Shown here in pieces: positions 9,485 through 17,500 of a stretch of DNA of 17,500 bases. This DNA comes from Botryococcus braunii (taxonomy: Eukaryota; Chlorophyta; Trebouxiophyceae), in assembly GCA_002005505.1 (NCBI GenBank), contig KV908393.1:310098-327597 (forward strand). Reading direction: 5' to 3'. Both the position numbers and the translations under genes were made by a program. The notes beneath the pieces are model-generated. The model did not search any database, was not told the DNA's origin, and worked only from the letters and a program-made list of their open reading frames with translations. Position 1 is the first letter of the stretch; each line of letters opens with the position of its first letter.

Positions 9485-9659
9485 GGTCATGGCTGCTCCT
9501 GAGCAAGTGGAGGGTCCCACTCGTCTTCCAGATCCCCCATTCCAGCCTAGCACAGGGGCTTGGGCGCCTCCTTCAGGCCAACAGCCATCCTGGGTTGGGG
9601 CTCCTGACCCAGAACTCAAACCAAAAAGCCGCGGATTGCTTGGTGCCTTCAAGAAGTAG
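9485..9659 (+). CDS. Possible alternative or final exon of gene 1
   Basis: A T-rich acceptor (gattggtttgttgtag) precedes an open frame starting GTC ATG and ending in TAG at 9659. The roughly 57-residue product is Pro/Gln/Trp-rich and finishes KPKSRGLLGAFKK. The GLLG-F-K motif repeats the KKKGLLGFGF motif of gene 1 exon 5, which is why I link the two. An in-frame TGA lies just upstream of the acceptor. The exon needs an incoming phase of 2; in exon 5 only weak donors (for example at 8302) give that phase, so an intermediate exon may be missing. An independent short gene starting at ATG 9489 is the alternative. Confidence 0.4.
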
Positions 9660-9798
9660 ATGGCACTCCCGTAACAGTCTGTGCCTGGTCCCGCGTCTTT
9701 GGATGTTCTGTGAAGAAGAGCAGATAGGTATGAAGTGGACGCGGGCAGCGGTCTGAAGTTGGGGAGAAGTGGAGAGGGTGAGGAAGCTGAAATGGCGA

Positions 9799-9862
9799 GG
9801 CCGTTGAGGGAGCAACAGTGTTGACTCTACGGCCGTTGACGGAGGAACGTTGTTGAGGATGT
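9799..9862. repeat. Diverged tandem duplication, period 32
   Basis: ggccgttgagggagcaac and ggccgttgacggaggaac start at 9799 and 9831. Both run on to a gttga word. A handful of substitutions separate the units. Confidence 0.75.
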
Positions 9863-10319
9863 TAGGCAAACAAATGCATAAGCTATTTGTATTTTCCCAA
9901 GCATCCACAGTCAGGGGCTCCCCTTACGCATTCCCCCCCCCCCCTTTACGCTCTGGCGGCCTATCCCCAAAAGGAAAGGCACCTGAGGAGTGGTCAAGAT
10001 ATTGCATTGAGGCCTGCCCTGTTCCAGTCTTGCGTGGCTTCCCGTGTCCAGGATTTCAAAGGGGAGGGAGGGGGGCCGCATCATGGACAATTTAGCAATT
10101 TATTGGACATTTGATGGTCTTAGTCTGACATCATCGCAACGTCCTCATACATGTGGCTGGCCATGCACAGTGTAAGAATGTTGATGCAGGCTTGACATGA
10201 TCACAATGTGCAAATGGCCTCGGAGGCAACCCCTTGATGTAGAGCCAAGGTGTGCCACAGGATTTGATCCATTGATAGGTCCCACGTTTGCATACATGCT
10301 GTAGCAGAGCCCTGGAAGC

Positions 10320-10814
10320 TTGCTAGACCACACCCCATCTTGTGTTAGCACCCCATCTTCTAGAACCGCATTGCCAACAATGCAGCCAAGAAAGAAGAAA
10401 GTGCTGCATCTGGAAGAGGAGTATGTTTGCCACATTATACATTTAAAGCTTTTGGGACAGGGTCTTGGGCAGGGTCTTTTGCATAACAAATGGGCCCCCC
10501 CTGAAGTGCACGAGTGTGTGGAAGCCAGCTGTCATACGAACCACTTGCAGGAATATTTTTGTGGAGATACGAACCACTTGCAGGAATATTTTTGTGGAGA
10601 TGCTGGGAGAGAAGGGTTTGGGAGAGGGGGTTTGGCTGGATGGGTAGGGCTGTCGCGAAGTTTAGCCAAGCAGAACCAATTCTCAGTCCTTGCGGGATTG
10701 CTAACTCGCCTTTCCTCTCTGGACTTTGTCACAAAAATGCTCGTGCTTTGGTCGTCTGAGGGAAGCAATTTTGTCAATGAGGCTACTGTGCACGTCCTGT
10801 GTCAACATTTCTGA
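10320..10814 (+). CDS. Unrecognised 164-codon open frame (weak)
   Basis: This is one of the longest non-repetitive frames without a splice interruption (ATG 10320, stop at 10814). It includes a basic patch MQPRKKK near residue 21, and an exact duplication of 11 residues (NHLQEYFCGDT) produced by the 33-base tandem repeat at 10534-10599. The other two-thirds have no recognisable motif, and the minus strand across the repeat is open as well. It may be a lineage-specific gene, an exon, or chance. Confidence 0.2.
   Translation: MLDHTPSCVSTPSSRTALPTMQPRKKKVLHLEEEYVCHIIHLKLLGQGLGQGLLHNKWAPPEVHECVEASCHTNHLQEYFCGDTNHLQEYFCGDAGREGFGRGGLAGWVGLSRSLAKQNQFSVLAGLLTRLSSLDFVTKMLVLWSSEGSNFVNEATVHVLCQHF
10534..10601. 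repeat. Perfect 33-base tandem duplication
   Basis: Two identical 33-base units occupy 10534-10566 and 10567-10599 (atacgaaccacttgcagg... to ...ttttgtggag), followed by two more matching bases. The absence of mismatches suggests a recent event. The period is a multiple of three, so all frames survive. Confidence 0.97.
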
Positions 10815-12390
10815 CGCGAACTTTGGATCAGCTCTTAAGTTGACAATTTGGAGCGGGCGTTTGACCCAGACCGAATTTTGCAGCTTTTATCACAAACAGC
10901 GCAAAAGGATTCGATTTTAGTGTTTGTTCAATTTATGACATGCTCACAACTTTGTGTCCTTGAAAGGCGGCCTTGTAGGTTCTGCGCACCGTCATGTGGC
11001 TCGACCCCTAGTTCAGTGGGAGGGGCAAAGTGAAGGCAACACCAGCTGGGACGGAGATGCATGTGCTGGCCTGGGTCGTCCAACCCAGTTTGAAAGGCTT
11101 GCTGTGGTGTGGACAGATTGTATATTACTATCAATGCTAATTAAATGGGTCGCCTGAATATTTCCCAGATTGGTAGAAGCCTCAGAATACTGCACATTCC
11201 AGACGTGATCGGCCTGCATACCCCTGTTTTCCCTCCCAAGCTGTGTTGTATCTGTTGTTGGTCGGGCTGGTGTTGCAGTTCTAAACGTTTGTTGAGATAA
11301 CGGTTTTCGACATAATTGCAAACAATATGCAGACTCTTACTAAGTTTAGTTTAAGGTCCTCCTGCTTAGGTGCAATGACAGCTTTTAGTTTGAAGATATT
11401 GTATATTTGGAAGTCCATTGCTTCCAGTCGGACACGACACAATATTGACAAATGTAAGTATTATCTCATCAATTGCAATTTCTCATTTCAATTACTGAAA
11501 AATGCAAATAATAACATCAACGGATCTGGTGCTGGATACTCATCAGCCTGTTGGGCTGGACAACGTCCTTCTCCTTTTCTGCCTCTGCATCTGCTCTTCC
11601 TGTTATTTTCGGCATGTAACAATCCTTCTTTGCGCAATTCCTTTCATGTATATTATCCTCGAGTCGTTCTGAATGGCTTTGATTGGTTCTCACTAAAACC
11701 GTATTCATACACCGCCTGTGTTTGTGACAAGTCCGGTGGGTGCTGGACGTATTGTTTCATTTGAGCAAGCTTGTAATGCTGGTGACTGTCGCCAGTGGCG
11801 ATTCGCCGCACGTCTGAGCACGGCCTTGTGACTACAGAAACATTTCCTTCATGGCACAAACATTTACATAACCCGTGTCCGTGTTATCGATTACATAAAA
11901 CGTCGTAAAAAGCCTTAAGAAAGATGGATTGAATCTACTTCATAGAGTAGGCCCCAACATTGAACGTCATGAAGCAGGTTATGCATTGCTCCTAAATACA
12001 CTTCGTCCATATGAGTTGGGTCATACATCAACGACATTAAAAGAAGTGTACAGTATGTGTGAAGTAATATTCTTGACAATACCTTACAACACAAGGACTC
12101 GAAATCTCTGCTAGCCAGCCTGTCGCTGCTTTGGCATGTGTAAAGGCCTATCTTTAGTCGGACTGAGCTTTACATCACGGCGTTCTCCCCCAGGGTCTAT
12201 GTAATTCCTTCCTTCCTTCCCCCAGGGTTGCCCGGCATTTCTACCCCTGCAGATATCGGGGTTACGCGTGTCTTACGTGGAGGACGCTCCGAGGAGTATA
12301 GCCCAATAGATTGGCGGAAAGGTCCAAATTGGCGCCACAGGGAAGGGCACATGGCAGTCGCAGTCAACGACGGGCCTCCCCCACATTGAA

Positions 12391-12413
12391 TCCAGTCTGA
12401 CAGACGGACTGGA
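12391..12413. repeat. Inverted repeat upstream of gene 2
   Basis: tccagtc (12391-12397) and gactgga (12407-12413) are complementary around 9 bases, about 130 bases before the start codon. It could be an RNA hairpin in the leader or a protein-binding site. No evidence separates these from chance. Confidence 0.4.
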
Positions 12414-12541
12414 ACTGTGCGGCGGAGCGGCGGGACTGCGACTACGAACTTACTACTGTAGCAGATCTGAGATTTGACCTGCGGAGCATCTCACATTGTA
12501 TCACACATCATTCGTAATCCTCATTGTGGCACTTCTTTAAA

Positions 12542-15129
12542 ATGTGGAGGAAAAATACTGTGGCTCGGGAGGTGGGCCGATGGGCGCTTAGCGTTACAGC
12601 CATCATAGTCTTCTTTTTGGGAGTTCATGTTTCAGCGGGGCCATTGGCGTCACGGAAGCTTCTTGAAAAATCAACTGCAGCCAATGCGTCTAGTGCCAAG
12701 CCTGCGCCCATCGAGGTACGCCGATAGTCCTGCGACGCATACATCGGCCTGGCGTAACCTGTGACCCTATGAATAAAATTGCTGAATTACTGTCCTTGCT
12801 CTGATTTACGTTATAGGCTAGTTTTTGGGAGTCGTTGTCACGGAACCCAGCGGATTTTGGCCAATGCACTGGAGGGTGGGGTGGTCTTCCCAGGTCGGCT
12901 GTTGTCTGGCATGGCCTTTATACGACCCTCCAGAAAGCTTACTGTTCTGTGCTGTTGTCCTTATTGCCTTTTTTGAGGTTTTGGCTGTATGGACACTCAT
13001 TACCGACGGACGGTACTGGTATGCGATAGAAGGGGTGACCACTTGTGGTATTCGCAGGTGCCATTGAACAGCACATTGGGTGGCCTGTATGCTGCTTTAA
13101 ACACTCTTGAAGAATCTGACATGCAGGACTTGGATTTCGCCAAAACCCTTTTGATCCTGGAGGAGGTGCGTGTGCTTCATCAGATCCGGTCTTTCTGCAC
13201 TCAGTCATTTGTGTTTCCAATGATGACAATACTCTTTGAAAAGAACTGTTTTCATGAAACGCAATAGATTCCTGCCAAATCTCTATCTCATTTGCTTGCC
13301 AAAGAGGATATGCTTATTGCCAACCAGCAGAGAACTTGGATTTATTAGAGCAGTTAGGGGGCCCAGAAATTGAATTACAATCAATGTTAGGGACATGAAT
13401 ATCCTCTAACATGGGTTGTTATATGCATGAACAGCACGAGATCCAAATGGCGGCATGGTACCAGAAAGAGGGAACTCATGAAGGCTTGCTGAACATATCA
13501 TCGGGAGTTTTGGAAAGTCGGCCTCAGGAGACAAAACTGTTGAAACAGTTCCTCCAAAAGCTTGATAGCAGGAATCCATTCATGCCAGGCGCTTCTTTAA
13601 AAATTGAGCCCTTGACAGCTCTTGTGCCTTTGAAGACAACGGCGTTCCAGTTAAATGTGGCATCGAAAGATGTTGAAAGCAATTCAATTCCTGTCATCCC
13701 TGGCATTGTCAAACTCGGATCAAGTGACAATGTCCTTGCATCAGCTACACGTGCAGGATCTCTTCACGATGCAGGCTTACGGGGAGCCGCATTCAGATAT
13801 CAGGTTGGACTTGTTTGAATGTGGTGGTCTTTGGTGCTTGTGCTACCTCTCCCTGGGCGTTTTCCTGTTGAATTGCATGCCTGTTCTGTAGTCCTCATCA
13901 CAGAGCTGTAGATATATGGGCATCACAGTTGCATTTCATGTCGTTAAGCCAATGCATCTTGGTCCCAGTGTGCCTTGATTATGAGCCGCGGCCTCCATAC
14001 GGAATTATTGCACCTTTGGTCCTCATGCATAACTGCCAATTCAGATACATCTGTGAGTCTTGCTGGCCTTTTCCATCTTGCAGAGGAGCACCAACCGGGC
14101 CTCAAAGGCAGGGTTGATGTGGGGCATGTCCTCGACGTCTACGTACAGTGGGTATCTCCGGAGGTGGGCTGTGCTGTTATCTTTCAATCTCTGACATGGC
14201 CTTGTTTGTGCCTTCTGCAGAACCGTCAGAAGGGAAGACCTGCTGGATCAGTGTTGCCAGGCTCTGTTCACGGCATTATGCTGAGCCATGATACAGATGC
14301 TGACTTTGCAACAATCATGACCATTGTACATGAGGTGATTAACTTCTTTCGACTAAGGACAATGCCCATCGTTCATTGTGTTGACAATTTGCACAACTTC
14401 TGCACGTCTCCTTATCCATGAACTCTTTGAACCCAAGCAGCAAGAATGTAGTCTCGTTCCATCCTATGTTGGCATCCTTACTGAGTTCGATACTTGAGAA
14501 AGTTTTGAAAGTTCCTGAACATCCTGTGCATTCACTCAAGCCAAAAAGTGGGTTGAAAGTGCAAAATTCAGCAGCAATCTGATTGCCAGTTCTGTATTTG
14601 CATATCTGTAAATTAAACAGATTATGCCAGAATGTTGTCCACCACTTCAAAGTCATGATTGACCTTATTTGAGTTCTGGATAACCTCATGCCATGTAGCA
14701 GCATATTCTTGAGACTGCAACAGAAAGTACAGCTGGGCCATGGCTCATACTGTGACTCATGGCTTTAAAAGCACTAATCATGCTTCTTTATATTCGTCAT
14801 TGATCGGGATGCACATAATCTGGCACTGATGGATCTTGCACAAGTATGATTGCACCAACACTTGTGGAAGACATCCTTCACACAGCATGCATATGAAGTC
14901 ATTAACATTGTAGAACATGATGCAGGGAATGAAGTCGGCAGCTTATGCAGAACTTGACAAAGGAGACGATCCTGCCATGAAGGAGCTGGCAAAAGAAGTG
15001 CTGCAAAGGGCGCTAAGCGATTTGGAGGTGCTGAGACGAGTCATGAAAGAGCGTATGCAAGTGAGGTATGGCGTTGAGCGGCGGGCAGAAGTTGCTGCTA
15101 GCAATCTGGCACCCACCCCTTCAGTATGA
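12542..15129 (+). CDS. Gene 2: secreted protein with two DUF305-like repeats
   Basis: Proposed exons are 12542-12715, 13058-13165, 13435-13803, 14086-14163, 14221-14334 and 14926-15129; total 1047 bases, 348 residues, all phase 0. Residues 1-33 are a signal peptide: basic start MWRKN, core WALSVTAIIVFFLGV, likely cleavage after HVSA. Two helical repeats follow. Repeat 1 (about 84-140) starts DFAKTLLILEE, then HEIQMAAW. Repeat 2 (about 271-330) reads DFATIMTIVHEGMKSAAYAE, then a KELAKEVLQ helix. This matches the DUF305 pattern of bacteria (DF..MI.HH..A..MA, then LA..I); that family is a four-helix, ferritin-like fold, and the cyanobacterial member CopM binds copper. Here the His pair is only partly kept (one His in repeat 2; Glu-Glu then His in repeat 1), so metal binding is uncertain. 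The likely site is the secretory lumen, wall or surface. Start chosen: ATG 12542 directly precedes the signal peptide (context taaaATG). Uncertain points: the exon 3 end (13803, or 13723 in phase 1) with exon 4 starting at 14086 or 14084, and whether 14164-14220 is spliced. Confidence 0.7.
14164..14220 (+). other. 57-base, stop-free, frame-preserving intron
   Basis: It starts with GTGGGC after CCGGAG and ends gccttctgcag. Its length is a multiple of three and it contains no stop in the gene 2 frame; retained, it would add 19 hydrophobic, Cys-rich residues (VGCAVIFQSLTW...). It may be a true short intron, an exitron spliced optionally, or simply coding sequence. Confidence 0.5.
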
Positions 15130-16423
15130 TTGTCAACGCAGTAAGCATGTCTCGAGGCGAAGATGCTCAAGCTCGCCTGGTTATCTTCGCAGCAATCTTG
15201 TCTGGTAGTACCTCATTGAAATCTAGTTAATCCATAGTGCTCAGGGCAACCAACATTGTTTATGTGGCATCCTTTGTGTCGTTCATGGTAAGTTTACTGT
15301 AACTTGGTAATCTTCTCGGACTGCTTTGCAGAGGGGAGGATTGCATTTGCTTTTGAATGGTTACACATTGCTCACAAGTGCCACATCCCCTAAATAGCCG
15401 CTGATGAACTGATGCTTTCTTGCGCGACATTGGCGGTTCATATACTGCATGGCAATCAGTCAGCCCCATTCAGAAACCAAGTGAGCGAGATGGTTGCGAC
15501 TAATGTTATCAAATGCAGGCCTTGGTCAATTTGTGGAGAGAGTGCAACCATAGGTGTAGTTCTGAGTACTGAACGAGACTGGGTAAAGGAGAGTTTTATT
15601 TTTGTCAGGAATTTACTTGTCCATTTTATTTTCTCTGGCGATATGCCAACAGGTATGCTTAGGATTCAGATGGAGAGGTTTTCCTTAAAGATTGAACTCG
15701 CAGTCCTTTTTGATGGATTGCGAGAGGAGTAACTGAGTTGTCTTTTTCTTTTGAAGCGATTGACCCAGGAAAACTAGTGGATGGGTCTTTACTGTGAGGT
15801 CAAGAGGCTTGTGTGACCTTCTGGATGAGGTGTAATGGCGACTAGGAGAGTGTTCGACCATTAGATACAAGGGCTTGTTTGTATTCTTTCCCAAGCAAGA
15901 TCCCAGATATTAGTTGCTTGATCTTGTGCAGAAACGCCAGCTGTGCAAAACAGAGGAATCGAAGTGGCCGACCTATCTTGGAAAGTTGCTTTGAAGTCCG
16001 GTTTTGTATACCTATTTTTTCCAGAGTTAAGTGTTGAGAAGGTCTTAAATGTACCTGAGTTCTGCATGACTCCTCCTCTTCAGTCCCTTACGCAGATCTT
16101 CAGCGAGTGCACTCAAAGATCCGATACATGTGCGTTGCCTAAAGAAAAGGGATTGGGCCTTAGCAAGCACATATGATCAGAACTTGTATCCAGAGTGGGC
16201 TGGCACTGTGTGAGAGTCGTATTACCAATGTGTGATAGCAGACTGAGAATCATATGTGCCTGGACCATGTGCCTGCACGTTAGTATTTTGATCGCATGCT
16301 TCACTGTAGCATTTGGAGCATGAAGATCCCTGTTGCAGTACCCCTCACCGGGGTGGCCTTTCGGAGGGTAGCCCTGATTTTCTGTGTACAGAGCATCAGA
16401 CTCCCTTCTCATTGGGAGGTCAT

Positions 16424-16446
16424 GGCAGTTGATTTCATCAACTGCC
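16424..16446. repeat. 10-bp stem, 3-base loop hairpin
   Basis: ggcagttgat and atcaactgcc are perfectly complementary around ttc. It is not followed by a T run and is not next to a gene end, so no terminator is claimed. Confidence 0.7.
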
Positions 16447-17007
16447 GCCTTTCGTAAGAAGTTTAGAGCGGATTAGACGAGCTGGAAATGGATCAATTTG
16501 GGTATGACCGTCAATGACCCTCATTTGAAGTAAGGAAGGAAACCATTGGAGGCACGGTACAGGGGCCGTGGCGAGAGTTGTTTTATTTTACTTTTTTGTG
16601 TGCAAAACTTGCACAAGGAAATTTTGTTGAGGAGAAAAGAGAATACGATTATGCAAGTTATATGCAGAGTGGGTCAAACAGGGCCCGGCAGCTGCATACT
16701 CCTGGTGCATCTTGACATTCCAGTAATGCGCCAGTGCAAGACTTCTTCTCATGTCTTTTGTGGTGCAGGCGTGTTTAGTTGCTGGAAGTAGTTTTGAAAT
16801 GTATTGTGGTGTATTTCAAGTGATGGTTACCACCCTTGACACAGACAGAAGGGCCCGTGACCCAGCAGCCTGATCGGTGGTTTGCTGTCACCTAAGTGTC
16901 TGAGGACCATGCAACCTGTCAGACCTGTCAGTCTGTTCAGATACTGTTCTCATCTGGATCATGTAACATACTTGGTTTCTTTGAAGTATTGTGGGGCATT
17001 TTTCTGC

Positions 17008-17067
17008 CGAGAAGCAAATCAAGGTTGGATATGATGTCGAGAAGCAAATCAAGGGTGGATATGACAG
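17008..17067. repeat. 30-base tandem duplication, near perfect
   Basis: cgagaagcaaatcaagg starts at 17008 and again at 17038. Each copy continues with a ttggatatgat/gtggatatgac variant, so there are only a few mismatches. Confidence 0.9.
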
Positions 17068-17098
17068 AAACTCAATCCTATGTGCCCTTACTTGATAC

Positions 17099-17305
17099 AC
17101 CCACAGCCCTCCTCTCCCCCTCCGTCTCCCTCTCCCTCCCCACCCCACTGTCCCCCATTGGTCCCCCCCTTTTCCATCCCCCGCTCCCTCACTCTCTATC
17201 ACCCCTCCCTCTCCCGCCCCACTCCCTCCCTCCCTCCTCTTTCTCCCCCACCCCTTCTCTATGAGTGCGCGTGCGTGCGTGTCGCCCCCCCCCTTACCCC
17301 CCCCC

Positions 17306-17308
<3 letters not shown>
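17099..17308. repeat. Polypyrimidine tract (C/T-rich)
   Basis: About 200 bases are almost entirely C and T on the plus strand, with only scattered purines. They lead into poly-C runs (17284-17308). The strand bias continues into the adjoining (CT)n array. Minus-strand frames here are Gly/Arg/Glu-rich artefacts. Confidence 0.85.

Positions 17309-17396
<88 letters not shown>
17309..17396. repeat. (CT)n microsatellite
   Basis: About 86 bases of uninterrupted CT/TC end in tctctttctg, directly before a (CA)n array, so together they form a compound microsatellite. Confidence 0.97.
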
Positions 17397-17399
<3 letters not shown>

Positions 17400-17400
17400 G

Positions 17401-17418
17401 CACACACACACACACACA

Positions 17419-17500
<82 letters not shown>
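17401..17500. repeat. (CA)n microsatellite at the window edge
   Basis: CA fills the last 100 bases with two single-base interruptions (cacaga near 17419, cacgca near 17493). It reaches the right end of the window, so its full length is unknown. Confidence 0.97.

Larger units (their letters stand above)
9660..12541. other. Intergenic stretch, no supported gene
   Basis: Several frames of 60-160 codons exist on both strands but none shows a recognisable domain. Donor-like GTAAGTATT occurs at 11454 without a matching acceptor and partner. The part from about 11280 to 12110 is visibly more AT-rich than its surroundings and may be a separate insertion. The last 400 bases are presumably the promoter and 5' leader of gene 2; I see no firm TATA box. 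Confidence 0.5.
15130..17098. other. No supported gene downstream of gene 2
   Basis: This presumably begins with the 3' untranslated region of gene 2. The longest frame (15412-15732, plus strand, 106 codons) has no recognisable feature. A segment near 16015-16060 resembles part of gene 2's last intron, described under findings. A hairpin lies at 16424-16446 and a 30-base duplication at 17008-17067. Confidence 0.5.

Noticed and set aside
10380..10430. QPRKKK...LEEEY segment resembling the PRRKKHHDDDDY start of gene 1 exon 4, as a possible duplicated exon
   Set aside because: The similarity is only charge pattern over about 13 residues, with no clear nucleotide match beyond that.
13804..14085. 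Extension of gene 2 coding through the open frame upstream of 14084
   Set aside because: The T-rich acceptor ccttttccatcttgcag just before 14084 is strong and the upstream peptide has no family-like sequence. Kept as an intron, with the exact exon ends uncertain.
16888..17499. 203-codon minus-strand frame with Cys-Val, Arg-Glu and Gly/Arg-rich parts
   Set aside because: It is entirely explained by the (CA)n, (CT)n and polypyrimidine tracts. No unique domain remains.
1..17500. tRNA or rRNA genes, CRISPR arrays, insertion sequences
   Set aside because: I found no TFC-loop box with a matching cloverleaf, no regularly spaced repeats with unique spacers, and no transposase frame with inverted ends. 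Structured RNAs that need a covariance search cannot be excluded.

Overview
The window looks like nuclear DNA of an intron-rich eukaryote. Two plus-strand genes can be assembled from exons joined by GT-AG introns with matching phases. No operon layout, Shine-Dalgarno spacing, CRISPR array or prokaryotic mobile element is visible. Long (CA)n/(GT)n and (CT)n arrays and poly-C/G runs are frequent. A green alga or a related photosynthetic lineage is my guess from the mix of a secreted DUF305-type protein, large introns and abundant microsatellites, but nothing here proves the taxon.

Layout. Positions 1-4500 hold no gene I can support: small palindromes, short tandem duplications, a TGCA-rich low-complexity stretch, a GC-rich hairpin block near 3.7 kb and, on the minus strand around 2.9-3.2 kb, a weak trace of a retrotransposon reverse transcriptase. 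Gene 1 (about 5002-8317, perhaps starting at 4523 and perhaps continuing to 9659) encodes an unrecognised four-helix membrane protein with a charged, Gln/Pro-rich tail. Its introns carry one (CA)n and two (GT)n arrays. Positions 9660-12541 hold no supported gene. Gene 2 (12542-15129) encodes a secreted protein with two DUF305-like helical repeats, each split by a phase-0 intron at the same place. From 15130 to 17100 nothing is clearly coding. The window ends in a polypyrimidine tract followed by a compound (CT)n-(CA)n microsatellite that runs into the right edge.

The two genes point the same way, lie almost 3 kb or more apart and show no sign of a shared pathway. Both products are predicted to enter the secretory route: gene 1 in a membrane, gene 2 by signal peptide to the lumen or outside. 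All exon joins come from reading splice consensus and phase by eye, without transcript data. The DUF305 call for gene 2 is the firmest functional statement. I see no convincing new multi-gene system. The most interesting points are the intron-conserved DUF305 duplication, a 57-base frame-preserving intron in the same gene, and the complementary CA/GT arrays that flank one exon of gene 1.
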